Shown piece by piece: positions 53,238 to 63,771 of a DNA stretch of 64,000 bases. Under the pieces are notes generated by a model, which searched no databases, was not told where the DNA came from, and saw only the letters and a list, made by a program, of their open reading frames with translations. The translations under genes and the position numbers were made by a program. Position 1 is the stretch's first letter. The number at the start of each line of letters is the position of its first letter. The stretch is from assembly GCF_963576545.1 (NCBI RefSeq), contig NC_083648.1, forward strand, positions 22,121,654 through 22,185,653, in the 5' to 3' direction. The DNA comes from Limanda limanda (Eukaryota; Chordata; Actinopteri; Pleuronectiformes; Pleuronectidae).

Positions 53238-56200
53238 CTGTAAGAGAGACGGGAAAGAGCGCTGTTAAGAAATAACTGAAGGATTGACATTCACAGCACT
53301 CAATTTTACTTTTCAGTTGGGTTAGTTTTACTTTTTGAGTATCATTCTCAGTCACAAAACAGAATGTTTGAGGAGCTTTTGGCTCTACGTTCATGTGTCA
53401 ACATGAACAACAACATGGCCTTTTTGTGTTGTGCATATTATTTTGTTTTATTAAAAAGTAAATCACATATATCACAGATGTGTGATCCTTCCAGTTTTTG
53501 GTCGTCAAAGAATCTGACCACTGACAGAAATTTCTCAAGATGAATAGAAGTAAAATAAAAACACAGCTTGTTTGCCCCCAAGTGGAAGTTCATGCTGAAA
53601 GACATTTTGGTGGTGTACTGACTTGTCGTTTTTGATGTGTTCGTATAAGCGTTTGAACTGTCGTATCTGGAAGGAGAGAATGGCCAAGAGTATGACCACC
53701 ATCAGCAGGAAGGGATAGATCCTCCTGTCCACCAGCGTCTGCATCACTGGCTGAACACCTGCAGCAGCGAGGAGGGACAACAGAAGGATGATCACTTTTC
53801 ATTGACAAGATGATGATGTTGGTCCACACTATGACTAAAATCATAATTTCCATTAAGGGCTTTGGAAACTCAATTGACTGGCTGTTTAAATGTGTTCCTC
53901 CACTTCAACATCAAAAACACACGTAAAAAAGTGAAATAGGGCGACTTAAGCTGCTCTCAGACATGCACTGGACTCAGCAGATCCTCTGTATTTTCTCCGG
54001 AGGAGGAGCATGTATGAACGTTAATCTCAGAGTGAGAGGCTCGGCAGTTTCTACGAACTTCATACTAGGAGGTTAGGCGTATAAGAAAAAATGGAGAAGT
54101 GAGGGAAAACGGAGGAGATGAATCTGCTCTGTTCATCCACTAACTTCAAACTTGATACTTGTGAAGGTCAGACAAATAACCGTCCATAAAGACTTACCAA
54201 GCAGTGGTGTAATGCCTTTGGAGATGATGTAGGGCACAGAGAGAGACACCAGCAAGACACAGATGACCGGAGCAGCCAGTCGTCGCAGGATGAAATGGAG
54301 GTCGATGTTTCTGATACCGTTAGCATACACCTACAGCAGCAAGAGGGACGATACCAATACTTTTACTTCACTTTTCCAATACTAGCTCAATTCTTTTTCT
54401 TAAAATTACCATACACTTCAATTTTAACTGGTGAACTTTATTACAAAATGGACAATATCTTCCACTGTACTTACATAAAGCCATATTTCCACACATCTTA
54501 TTCCTCTTGACTATGTTGTTAATATCACATGAAGCTGGACAGAGGAGACACTGACCTGTTCGATGACAGTTTTCAGCCACCACTGAGGGCCCATCAGTGT
54601 GATGGCAGCGATGATTTTAGCATGAAGCACGCCAAGCGCCCAGTCCTGCCACACAAAGGTCAATCAATAAACAACCACAACACAATGAGCTTTGTCTCAA
54701 CATTTCAGCATCTGTTCGGTATTAACATCATGAAAACCTGTTTGTGTGACCTTGAGAAGGAGACTAAATGTTGGCTGAATTGAATTGTGTGCCAAAAATA
54801 TCTTTAAGTAACAAACTGATTTTGCTACAATATATTTGTTGAAAGAATTACATTTTTATGTGTAAAATGTCTCACAACAAGCAGCATCAACAAGAACAAT
54901 AAAATGGTGTAATACATGCATGATATTGGATGTCTAGTACTGGGGCCTGATACCCAGCACTACTGACAAAACACATGCACAAGATAATTGGTTAAACTTG
55001 TGTTTTACTTTTCACATCAGCAAATACCAGGTCTACAAGGACACTGATTGCTTGTGTACTTCTCTGAGTAGAACGCAAGTGGACTAAAAAGTAGTTTGAT
55101 ATGAACTGCTACACATCTTTGGAGCCTGCAGCGGTCTGTGTCAGCAAGGGAGCATAACTGAGGCCTCACACCCAGGCCACGCTGGATGCATGAGTGTCGT
55201 GTGTGCATAGCGGAACATCTTGTTATTCATTTCTATGTTATCAATTGGCCACACTGCCTGTGCGTGTGTGAGCCACACTGCTCTTCTAGAGAGTCGGGGT
55301 CAGGCCTATTGTGTCTGCGTACCGCCTGCAATTCACAGCAAAATAGACAGTGAACATAACCTTTGACCAAGGTTTCAATGTCTCAATCTTCAACTCCATG
55401 GTCCTACCTGCCAGGGATAGAACAGTGGTGTCTGGTCCAGTGGGACTCTGAGAGGAGCCACAACGACCAGCTCAAACAACAGACCCAACAGCAGAGGTAT
55501 GACTCCAGCTAACAGCACAGCCACCACAATGGTCTTTAGAATCTGTAATAAACAAGATAGCACATTGAAATACAAACATTTGCCTCAGTAAGAGTTTCAT
55601 TTATGCCATTTCCTGGGAAGACTAGTCACATTACCATGAGCGTCCACTCGTGGACTTTGAGCATGATGATACTTCGCCCCTGTGGCATCCAGGACAGCAG
55701 CACTGTGGCGGCTCGGATAGCCAGCCAGCAGACGTAGAGCCCACTGGCTGCTGTGTACAGCTCATGAACCATGGCACTGCCCATCCAGAAAGACATCAGC
55801 CAGCGACCCACACACACTGGGAGAAGAGGAGAACAGGTAAAAATTAGAGATGAGAAGAATGACAACGCAGAGCAGAGAGGAGCAACAGTAAAATGCAGAA
55901 AATGACTGCATGTGGTTACAACTTACCTGGTAGCGTCAGGCAGAGCAGACTAGCCAGTAACAGCGTCACACACATGAAGACGACCAATAGAATGATCTGA
56001 ACAGGCAAACAAACAGAAAACAATAAAAATAATTTGTATCGGAAATGTTAAGAGCAGCACTAGTTTCATCAGTGGCAATATGACATGAAGAACTGTCCTG
56101 GCATCAGTCACCTTGAGGGGAAATTGGACAGGCCGGTGGTACGGCTGGAAACCCACAGGACCGCCCTGCTGCAGGATAGCCTGATGGGCAGCGTGAAGCC

Positions 56201-59200
56201 CCTCCCCTAGGCCTGGGATTCGGTTGTTGTTATGGCGACCGGGAGGATTGTTGAGTGGTTGGTTGTCCTCATCTTCATGATCTCCGAGCAGGTAGGAGTG
56301 AAGGTCACTGTGGGGAGAAACTTGAGGAATTAATTTGTTGTAAAGTCACTTCACGTTTACTAGAAGTCATAGCACATGAAAAGAAAACTATGACTTGGGA
56401 ACTATTGGCAGTCACAAAAACTGTTATACTTGTTTTTACCAAATATGATAAAGATCATCTAGAAAAGCAACAAGTTATATTTCAGCTTATACGCTATTCG
56501 ACCATTTAACATGTAAACCTGCAGTGTGTGAGTTTGTTTGTGCTTACAGCATGTATCCAGCTGTGAACGTCCAGGCGTGAACAAGCCGCTTGAGCCACTG
56601 ACGAGTGTGACCCTGCTCCAACAGTGCCGGCAGAACAACTTGAAGCAAAAGCAGCTCTAACGATAGCTCGCTCACTGGGGCATCACTGCAGGGACAACAT
56701 AAACCACAGCTTGACACAAGTCACATTCAGTTTATAATACACTGTCAAATATGTTGGAAATGGCTCCGTTTTATTTTTGTTGCTAAAACAGATATAACCT
56801 TCTGAAAGTACATTTTGTGTGATGTCATGTGTACCTGTAAAGCATGACGTTGTAAGGAAGGAAGGTTGGGAAGAACAGTTTAATGATTCTAATGGGGAGC
56901 CAAAGCATCAGCAAAACTATGGAACCAAACACCACCTGGAAACACACACAGATTTTTCGGTTAGGCACAGAGTATCCCTATACTTTTACAGTGCAACACA
57001 AATAGTTTCAATAAGCATTTGGTTGCTGAAAAGCATGTGTAGTAGATTTTACTTTGGTAATAGTAAAAAAAAGGATCATTTCGGGTTCAAACAAATTTCA
57101 ACTATAACAGACCCTTTTGATTGAATCATGTCTTTCCACTGTTATTTTGTTATTACTGCATAATCCACACCATCAGATGTTTAACAGAGACTATTTCTTC
57201 AATGGAAAGTGGCTCCACTGAAAACTGTTTTTCATCTCGGCAAATGAAAACAGAACAATCTACTTCTTTATAACTTGGTTCAAGAGACTGTTTAAAGGAC
57301 ACAAATTTGATTCTGGAGTTTATATGTACTTAAATATTCTCTTTCTCTAACCTTTTCTTGACTCTATATGAAAATGGTATTTTTTGATTGTCCACTGTCC
57401 TTTCTCATCAATGTTGTAAATACTGTTTTTTTATTGATGTGCTCTGCTACTCGTGGCATCTCATACCTTCCTTTCTGTCCTGAAAGGGGGATCTGTCACA
57501 TGTGGCTTTCTGAGATTTCTATGTTTTTCCCGTTATTTATGCGTTTTTTTCTGGAATTTGTCCTTCCTCTTGATGAGGGTCAAGGGCAGAATTCTGCACT
57601 TTGTTAAGCCCCATTAGACAACTGTGATTTGTGAATATGGGCTACACAAATAAAATGTGATATAATTGAGTGATTGTTTGAGAAATCTCATGTTGTTGTT
57701 GTTATGCCACTGAAGGTTAGTTTTGGCGGAAAAGAGATGAGGGGGATGTGCGACTGACCACAGAGAGAATAAACCTCCGCAGATGTCTATAGATGGGCAG
57801 GTGGATCATCTCTTGGACTGGGTTAAAGTCTGGATCATTCAGGTTCCTCAGGAACCACAGCACACCTGGCCGAAGAACCTGTTCACAAACACGTTTGCAG
57901 GTTAGACATTTAGAATATTATAAATAGTTTGGGAATTCACAGTGTCTTATTGTGACTTGCTGAGAAATTCATGTTACCTCTCGAAGCAAAAGGATGAAAG
58001 AGGCAAAGTAGAAGACGTAGACCATGCCGACCAGCCAGTGGAGGAACATCGTCGTACCAGGAGCCGAGTCAAAACTCTGCTCCCTGTCTTTCAAGGTGGC
58101 ATCGAACATTTCCTGCAATCAACAAAGGGACAGGGTGCATGGTCTGTGTTTTTCATAATAATGACAAGAACTGATGAGAATCTCTTTTTATAATTTGGTC
58201 AAATGAATAGAATTTGGGTTTCCAAATAGAACGCCGACCAATTTTCTTCATCAACTGCATTCAGTCTGTTTTGTTAAGTCATTAAGGGGTCAGTATGTGA
58301 CAAACAGAATCAGTGTACTCTGTATAATTGTCTTACCAGTGAGCAAATGTCGAGCCACCAGCCACAAATCAGTGGGAACAAGCCTATTTCCATGACAACC
58401 AGCAGGGACACCTGTGACAATACAAATACAATTTAGTGTCTGTTTTCAAACATACTTTCTGTATTCCTAATTTTTCCTTCTTGTGGTTTGGAGACATCCT
58501 AATTTACCTTGACAACAATGTAGCAGACACCCAGGAGTCGTCTGGACCGCTGGAATCTTACCAACGAAGCTAGTACCTAAACAGGGAACAGTTAAGGACT
58601 GACACACAACGTGAGAAAAAATAAAACATAATATCTAGTCTAAAGGTTGACCACTGGCTTGACCTAGTATGTAACCGCATGACTAGACAACATTTCTATT
58701 AAGACTGAAGTGGTGGCCCTTTTCTGGGAAATAAATTAAATAAATTCTAAATAACTGTGGAATTGAAAACAAAAACACAGACATAAATGACTGATACTAT
58801 GTCAGGCAGCAGAAACACAACTGCAATATCTCATACCCATGAGGTAATTTGATCAGTGAGGAGGATACATGACAAACCATGAGAGCTCCTGCTAGGAGGA
58901 TGTAACCCAGTATGGTGGTGACAAGGCCGTCAAAGTGTGAAGCTTTAATCTGAAACCAGATATGATATCAAAGAAATTGGATCAGTGAATGGCAAACCCA
59001 AATATAAGTAAATAATTCAAACTGTTCAAGTTTCCTCTCAGACATCGCTGTGCACTCACATAGTCCTCAAAGCCCAGTCCAACCACAGAGAAGTGGCCGA
59101 TGTGATATGGACAAAAAGCTAAAGGGGGGGGGGGACAAAGAGGTTAAGGCAGAAAGAACTGTAGACTATACTGATGGTCTTTCCATCAAAATAAAATGCT

Positions 59201-62200
59201 TGAATAAGGGTAATACACAGATCACACAGTTCATCACTACACTAAGGTTGAACTTACCAAAGACAAGGATGAAGAGTGTATTTAGAGACACCACCCAGAA
59301 GACATGCTCCTAGAGAAATCACACAAAAACACATTGCTCTGTCAATGGTACAGCATTTCTAGCTACAGCTACAATGAAGGTTATAGTTGTATTATATCAT
59401 TATTGAAGATGTTTAAGACTAATTCCAGTAAATTCCAGACTGGCATATTTTCAATATATGTTGCAGTTGTGATTATTAGGTTGTCCATTCTTTGAACTTG
59501 ATGCCCCTGTAGTGAAAAGTCAGGAAACAAGGATTTGCGCACAACTGACTTTTAACAAGCTGAAATACCTTTTTTAGTGTAAGAGAGTGGACATTTTGAC
59601 CACATTGGTAGTTGGCAAGAATATTATAAGAGAAGACTTATTGGGTTGCAACTTATTTACACAGGTGGGACCATTCTTGACAATAGATACATCTCCAGTA
59701 GATTGGTCCAGACATTCATTTATGTATTGTACTGCTGTCAAATGATTGGCTGCCTCAAATTTAATAAATTAGCAGGGGTACAGCATAGATCCCCATAGTT
59801 AACCAAAAAGAACATTCCCAGCAGCTACTTTTTGTCTTTACCTTGTCAGAGCCTGGTGTTTGAAAGTATTTATGTATTCAAACATGTTTACTTGGAAATC
59901 TTTAGGAGGCTTACACTGCCATGATGAAAGTTGTTTACAGAAGTCCAAAGTCAGCATGACCGTTAACAGTCAACATAGCCACATTAATGTTGAAACAGTA
60001 AGGAATACAAATTAAAAGCTGTGTGCACTTACCAGGAACACCAAGGAGCCATCCAGTCCCAGCATCTGGGACATAAAGAAATCAGTGTCAATTATCACCT
60101 AACATTACAAATAAATGAACATGGTATTGGGCGGCTGTAAACTGGTTTGAATTCATATAGAGCTTTTCTAGTCTTAATGAGCACTCAAAGCACTTTACAT
60201 TACAGTTTGCCATTCAAACACAAACATATTCATACAGTGCATGTATTGGCAGTACTTTTTTTTCTATGAGGGGCAAGTCGGTGGTCAGCATCTTCCCCAT
60301 CTGCATATAGATGTTGAGGACTGGGATCGAAATGCGGACCTTCTGGTAGGATGACGACCGCTCTACCCCTCAGCTGCCTATCAGCTGTGGCTGATTGAGT
60401 AGAGCGGAACGTCCTCCTCAGTGGTTCGATACCAGTCTTCCCCCTCTGCATCCCGAAGTGGCCATGAGCAAGACTCTGAGCCCCGAATTGTCTCTCCAAG
60501 AAAAAGTGCTGCTCATAGATGCACTGTATGAATGTTTGTGTGACTGGCATAAACCGTACTGTAAAGTGCTTTGAGTGGTCATCAAGACATGAAAAGCGTT
60601 AAATAAATACAGCCCATTTCCCACTTAATACGACTGGTCTTAGTTAAACAGCTGCTGCTATTAATATAGAAGTAGGGATGTACTTTACTGATCCTACACC
60701 AAGTCATCAACAACAAACATCACTGAAATATCCAAGAATGAGTTGCTTAACCAAACTAACGTAAGATGGACGCTTCCTGTCGAGCCCTTTAGCTCAACTT
60801 CATCTGCAAACAACCTGACAGCCTCCGTTGACTTTGCCTTTTTAGCATCATGACATAGCAACATCAAAGCCCTAATTTGAACAGGGAATTCATAAAAAAC
60901 AGATTCCTACCCTCTCCCAGGTCAGCTCCTCTGCTGCACGGTCCCACTCCAGAGCGTTCCAGTTTAAATCTTCTGCAAAGGAGAATAAGAAGCAACAGAA
61001 ACAGTTATGAACAGTATATTACATTACATTACATTTAGCTGATGCTTTTATCCAAAGTGACTTACAATAAGTGCATTCAACAATGAGGGTACAAACCCAG
61101 AACAACAAGAATCAAGAAAGTACAATTTCTTCAAAAAAGCTAAACTACAAAGTGCTATAAGTAAGTGCCATTTTAGTGCTACTAAATTGTTAGTTTAAAA
61201 TTTTATTCAAGGTATAGTCGGAGAGATGTGTTTTTAGTTTGCGGCGGAAGATGTGTAACCTTTCTGCTGTACAGGGGGTTATATAGCATGTATCCCCATG
61301 TAGCTCCATTACCATGGTTAGGTTGTGTTTCCTTGCTACGGTTAACACATTCCATTATAGAGGAATGAAAACAGCTCACAAAAGACTTGACAGGTGTTTA
61401 ATCTTTAGTTTTCACTGCTTTTATGTTGATGTTATTTAAACAGGGGTTCAACAGCTCTATGGGCAAACCCGCATACATAGTTTTATTACTATGTCTGTAG
61501 TAATGTCTATATACTACTGAAGACGGAGATAAAAACAATTGAAAATCAATCACTATTTCAAAGTATATCCCAGTTCTGTGCTTTTATTCTCACGCTGACC
61601 TTGTCCTCCATTATTGGCATCAGCAGCATCTTCTTCTCTTCCTTCCTCATCCTCCTCCTCATCTTCGTCCTCCTCCCCATCATCGTCTTCGTCAGGTTCA
61701 GCATCATTTCCCTGGTTACCTACTTCATGTGGGTTGCCAGGAGCCAGACCGTCTTCGGCAGGGTCTGCAGGGTGCTGGGCTGCTGCGGGGTCAGCTGCAG
61801 CCTGGGCGTTGACTGCAGCGTTACCACCTGGCACCTGCAGAAACGTGAAGAGACGTTACAGCTTCCTGTACTCCTACAACGGAGACTGCACCAGTGACAG
61901 AAGGTAATATTGGAGCCCTTATTTGCTTATGTGGCAACTAGCAATGATAAATTTAAAGTTAAGGCATGAGCCAAAAAAAACCATCAGCATCAGCCTTTTC
62001 ATTTGTTGCTATTGTTTATAGTATATTTCTGTCCTAAGGCTTCAATCAAACTGCACGCGTGTCAATAAAATAGTCTGATTTAGGAATGAAATACAGAAAC
62101 ATCCATCAAATCAAAATGAATGCCGTTAAGACACATTAACTGAATTCACTTGTACATACAACCTTGTCTCCATCTTTTTACACCAGTGTTAAAAAGAACT

Positions 62201-63771
62201 GTGACATATAATTGATCCCTGGCCAGCTGGAAAAAAGGAACCTTGTGCAGTCTTCAGCATAAACTGAGCTCACCTCATTAGCAGGTGCAGGGCCGTTGGG
62301 CTGGTTGGGAACCAAAGGCAGTGGATTCTGCTCCAACCACTGAGGGGGGCCACCATGGACAATCTGCTCTCTGAGCCACACCAGGCTGATGAAGGCGCAC
62401 AGCGTGCAAGTGACCACAAAACAACCCTGGAGACAGTCTGCAAGCAGGTTTTGTCTGAAGGAGGAGATGGTGCATCAAGGATTAATTAAACTTTACTAAA
62501 TTTTCAGACATAACTTTGATACGGTGAGCAGAACGAAGGGAAAGAAAAGAAGACATATGGGTGGATTCTTCAAGGAATTATTTACATGAATCCAGTGTAC
62601 AAGATATGGGGAACAGAGGAACAGAGAGGGAGCAAGACAGTGGAAGACAGGAGCAGCAAAACCCCCCAAAAAGAGAGTGATTCAAACTTACGTTGAAAGC
62701 ATATCTAATGGGAGGGTGAGGAGTGAGCTCACAGAGCCTGTAAATAGACACTTGTAAATGCGACCTGCAAGGAAAGCAAACATATGAGAGGGTAATTACA
62801 ATAACAACATTGCGAGGATCTAAAAAACACCCTCTAAATTCAGGACTTTCTTCTGAATGTTACTCGACGTCATGCTGCATTGATAGTAAATTATGTCAAT
62901 GCAGATATATATATATATATAGTAATTATAGTAGAGCTCTTACTATATCCAAATAAGAGCTCTGTATCCAGCTCTTATTTGGATATAGAGCTGGTAATTG
63001 AGATATGATCACAAGGGATCACAGGAGACTTATGACTGGAAGTCAAGTTAACAGGTTAGTTTAAAAGTCACATTCAGACTGTTTTCCAGTTGAGCTACTG
63101 ACTGTCCTCGCCTCTCGAATGTTTCTCATCACTGCACACCTTAACTGTCAAAAAGCTTAACGAGCAATATTCTTTGCCAATAAGAACAATGAAAGCTTAG
63201 TTCCACTTGAGTAAAAGCGATAATTTGTGGCTTAAAACATTTGAATAAATTTGCTGCTGTAGGCTGGTGTTGAATGGTTATTTAAGTTTGTTTGTTCAGC
63301 TCAACCTTACAGTTTGTTTTTTAATGGACTGCTAAAACTTTGTTTTCTTTACTTTTTTGGGGGAAACTGTTTAACTGAAGTTAGGGAGTGCATACAATAT
63401 GTGGTAAGAATAGGAAAACTGCTGATGAAATCTCCTTTTGTTTTGGCAATGGGATGATGGGACTTACATGCTGTGAGAGGCACAACGCCTAGCCAGGCAA
63501 AGGCCACTAGTGTGTAGTGGAACCAGTATCTGATGGCTGTTCCGATACTGGTGACCAGACCTGAAAAGATATCCTGGACAGGCAAGCGAGATGGCATGTC
63601 TGGAGAGTAGACTGAAGAAAAGACAGAATTAGTAACTGTAAAAGGAGCTTGTGACAAATAAATGCTTCATTGATGTATTGAAAAACAAACAACTTACTTG
63701 GTGTAAATGCGAACCTGTGTTTACATAATTCACAGTATTCTTTTCTGCTGTGTTTTAACCACTGCAGTAGG
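53153..63771 (-). CDS. marchf6: marchf6 (MARCH6/TEB4), 3' 24 coding exons, partial
   Basis: Twenty-four minus-strand exons, each listed separately (2659 nt; 885 codons plus stop after one base of a split codon); all introns are GT-AG and all phases close. Recognised as MARCH6/TEB4, the vertebrate orthologue of yeast Doa10: ER-membrane RING-CH E3 ubiquitin ligase of ER-associated degradation, with substrates including squalene monooxygenase and N-acetylated degrons, and many membrane spans. Here one sees the end of the RING-CH (KEYCELCKHRF), hydrophobic spans, a central acidic stretch, the TEB4-Doa10 (TD) region from LLGVCYIVVK to LWLPIRIIK, and the C-terminal element GQRLVNYERK with the Asn shown in Doa10/MARCH6 work to be critical. 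The N-terminus with the first RING Cys/His ligands lies beyond the right edge. The hydrophilic linker (exon 5) and the extreme C-terminus are the most divergent parts from human. Confidence 0.97.
53623..53758 (-). CDS. marchf6: marchf6 exon 23 of 24 (last membrane span)
   Basis: Acceptor cgctgctgcag, donor gtcagtac; 136 nt. VQPVMQTLVDRRIYPFLLMV then VILLAILSFQIRQFKRLYEH, the final transmembrane helix and its basic cytosolic exit. Confidence 0.95.
54198..54330 (-). CDS. marchf6: marchf6 exon 22 of 24 (membrane span)
   Basis: Acceptor ctgctgtag, donor gtaagtct; 133 nt. VYANGIRNIDLHFILRRLAA then PVICVLLVSLSVPYIISKGI. Confidence 0.95.
54556..54645 (-). CDS. marchf6: marchf6 exon 21 of 24 (membrane span)
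   Basis: Acceptor tgtgtggcag, donor gtcagtgt; 90 nt. DWALGVLHAKIIAAITLMGP then QWWLKTVIEQ. Confidence 0.95.
55408..55542 (-). CDS. marchf6: marchf6 exon 20 of 24 (membrane span)
   Basis: Acceptor tttattacag, donor gtaggacc; 135 nt. ILKTIVVAVLLAGVIPLLLG then LLFELVVVAPLRVPLDQTPL. Confidence 0.96.
55635..55816 (-). CDS. marchf6: marchf6 exon 19 of 24 (membrane span)
   Basis: Acceptor cttctcccag, donor gtaatgtg; 182 nt. CVGRWLMSFWMGSAMVHELY then TAASGLYVCWLAIRAATVLL. Confidence 0.95.
55927..55996 (-). CDS. marchf6: marchf6 exon 18 of 24 (membrane span)
   Basis: Acceptor cctgttcag, donor gtaagttg; 70 nt. IILLVVFMCVTLLLASLLCL then TLP. Confidence 0.95.
56112..56307 (-). CDS. marchf6: marchf6 exon 17 of 24 (hydrophilic loop)
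   Basis: Acceptor ctccccacag, donor gtgactga; 196 nt. DLHSYLLGDHEDEDNQPLNN, an Asn-rich loop, then GLGEGLHAAHQAILQQGGPV and GFQPYHRPVQFPLK. Confidence 0.95.
56548..56685 (-). CDS. marchf6: marchf6 exon 16 of 24
   Basis: Acceptor gtccctgcag, donor gtaagcac; 138 nt. DAPVSELSLELLLLQVVLPA then LLEQGHTRQWLKRLVHAWTF. Confidence 0.95.
56835..56935 (-). CDS. marchf6: marchf6 exon 15 of 24 (end of TD region)
   Basis: Acceptor tgtttccag, donor gtacacat; 101 nt. VVFGSIVLLMLWLPIRIIKL then FFPTFLPYNVMLY. Confidence 0.95.
57450..57675 (+). repeat. LINE 3'-tail repeat
   Basis: It contains tcacatgtggctttctgaga, tttgttaagccccattagac and gtgaatatgggctacacaaa, and ends in attgagtgattg. Same family as 40930-41133. 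It lies in a marchf6 intron, antisense to the gene. Confidence 0.55.
57759..57878 (-). CDS. marchf6: marchf6 exon 14 of 24 (TD region)
   Basis: Acceptor gtgaacag, donor gtcagtcg; 120 nt. VLRPGVLWFLRNLNDPDFNP then VQEMIHLPIYRHLRRFILSV, nearly invariant in vertebrates. Confidence 0.96.
57978..58112 (-). CDS. marchf6: marchf6 exon 13 of 24 (TD region, membrane span)
   Basis: Acceptor gattgcag, donor gtaacatg; 135 nt. EMFDATLKDREQSFDSAPGT then MFLHWLVGMVYVFYFASFIL, ending LLRE. Confidence 0.96.
58337..58411 (-). CDS. marchf6: marchf6 exon 12 of 24 (TD region)
   Basis: Acceptor ttgtcacag, donor gtaagaca; 75 nt. VSLLVVMEIGLFPLICGWWL then DICSL, the core of the TEB4-Doa10 domain. Confidence 0.96.
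58508..58576 (-). CDS. marchf6: marchf6 exon 11 of 24 (start of TD region)
   Basis: Acceptor cctgtttag, donor gtaaattag; 69 nt. VLASLVRFQRSRRLLGVCYI then VVK. Confidence 0.95.
58869..58949 (-). CDS. marchf6: marchf6 exon 10 of 24 (membrane span)
   Basis: Acceptor ctggtttcag, donor gtatcctc (weak, but frame and homology require it); 81 nt. IKASHFDGLVTTILGYILLA then GALMVCH. Confidence 0.92.
59060..59118 (-). CDS. marchf6: marchf6 exon 9 of 24
   Basis: Acceptor ccctttag, donor gtgagtgc; 59 nt. FCPYHIGHFSVVGLGFEDY, a lumenal or cytosolic loop that follows a span. Confidence 0.95.
59258..59309 (-). CDS. marchf6: marchf6 exon 8 of 24 (membrane span)
   Basis: Acceptor gatttctctag, donor gtaagttc; 52 nt. 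EHVFWVVSLNTLFILVF, a transmembrane segment. Confidence 0.95.
59310..60032 (-). other. marchf6: marchf6 intron, nothing seen
   Basis: 723 bp, AT-rich, no recognisable repeat or frame. Confidence 0.6.
60033..60065 (-). CDS. marchf6: marchf6 exon 7 of 24 (33-nt microexon)
   Basis: Acceptor tatgtcccag, donor gtaagtgc; exactly 11 codons, MLGLDGSLVFL. Both neighbours are in phase 0 here, so it could be skipped without a frameshift. Confidence 0.94.
60148..60375 (-). mobile_element. tRNA-derived SINE copy, reverse
   Basis: The plus strand shows agcttttctagtcttaatga, gcactcaaagcactttacat and, at the right, gaccgctctacccctcagct, the complement of the box A head. Same family as 30980-31226. Confidence 0.7.
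60378..60622 (+). mobile_element. tRNA-derived SINE copy, forward
   Basis: agctgtggctgattgagtag (box A-like), gtggttcgataccagtcttc (box B-like), then gatgcactgtatgaatgttt, agtgctttgagtggtcatca and a tail gcgttaaataaatacagcc. It abuts the reverse copy on its left. Confidence 0.7.
60911..60972 (-). CDS. marchf6: marchf6 exon 6 of 24
   Basis: Acceptor tcctttgcag, donor gtaggaat; 62 nt. DLNWNALEWDRAAEELTWER, a conserved motif after the acidic linker. Confidence 0.95.
60973..61599 (-). other. marchf6: marchf6 intron with interspersed repeat
   Basis: 627 bp. About 61020-61275 begins with attacattacatttagctga, cttttatccaaagtgactta and caataagtgcattcaacaat, a repeat common in fish genomes (LINE/SINE type, family not named). 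Confidence 0.55.
61600..61834 (-). CDS. marchf6: marchf6 exon 5 of 24 (acidic linker)
   Basis: Acceptor gtttctgcag, donor gtcagc at 61599; 235 nt. Ala-rich then extremely acidic (EPDEDDDGEEDEDEEEDEEG), ending DAADANNGGQ. A stronger-looking donor gtgaga lies 6 nt further (exon end 61594) and would add two residues; the shorter form was chosen because it gives the family-like QED join. Confidence 0.85.
61835..62273 (-). other. marchf6: marchf6 intron, nothing seen
   Basis: 439 bp with no recognisable feature. Confidence 0.6.
62274..62454 (-). CDS. marchf6: marchf6 exon 4 of 24 (second membrane span)
   Basis: Acceptor tccttcag, donor gtgagctc; 181 nt. QNLLADCLQGCFVVTCTLCA then FISLVWLREQIVHGG, followed by a Pro/Asn-rich start of the linker. 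Confidence 0.95.
62692..62764 (-). CDS. marchf6: marchf6 exon 3 of 24
   Basis: Acceptor ccttgcag, donor gtaagttt; 73 nt. RIYKCLFTGSVSSLLTLPLD then MLS, a short loop after the first span. Confidence 0.95.
62765..63467 (-). other. marchf6: marchf6 intron with hairpin
   Basis: 703 bp containing a (TA)9 run near 62904-62921 and the inverted repeat at 62945-62986. Confidence 0.65.
62945..62986. repeat. Perfect 16-bp inverted repeat, 10-nt loop
   Basis: Left arm atatccaaataagagc (62945-62960), loop tctgtatcca, right arm gctcttatttggatat (62971-62986). The arms are exact reverse complements; a further agctct/agagct pair lies just outside, offset by four bases on the left. Confidence 0.85.
63468..63611 (-). 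CDS. marchf6: marchf6 exon 2 of 24 (first membrane span)
   Basis: Acceptor ttcttcag, donor gtaagtcc; 144 nt. YSPDMPSRLPVQDIFSGLVT then the hydrophobic RYWFHYTLVAFAWLGVVPLT, the first transmembrane segment. Confidence 0.96.
63698..63771 (-). CDS. marchf6: marchf6 exon 1 of 24 in window (end of RING-CH)
   Basis: Acceptor tttcacag, donor gtaagttg; 74 nt, one base completing Cys, 24 codons, one base of Ile. LLQWLKHSRKEYCELCKHRF carries the last Cys-x-x-Cys pair of the RING-CH zinc site. Confidence 0.95.

Larger units (their letters stand above)
53759..57758 (-). other. marchf6: marchf6 introns among exons 14-23
   Basis: The non-exonic parts over 300 bases (53759-54197, 54646-55407, 56936-57758) hold no gene. 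The last contains a LINE 3'-tail repeat at 57450-57675. Otherwise nothing recognisable. Confidence 0.6.
60066..60910 (-). other. marchf6: marchf6 intron with SINE inverted pair
   Basis: 845-bp intron mostly made of two oppositely oriented SINE copies (60148-60375 and 60378-60622). The rest is featureless. Confidence 0.7.
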
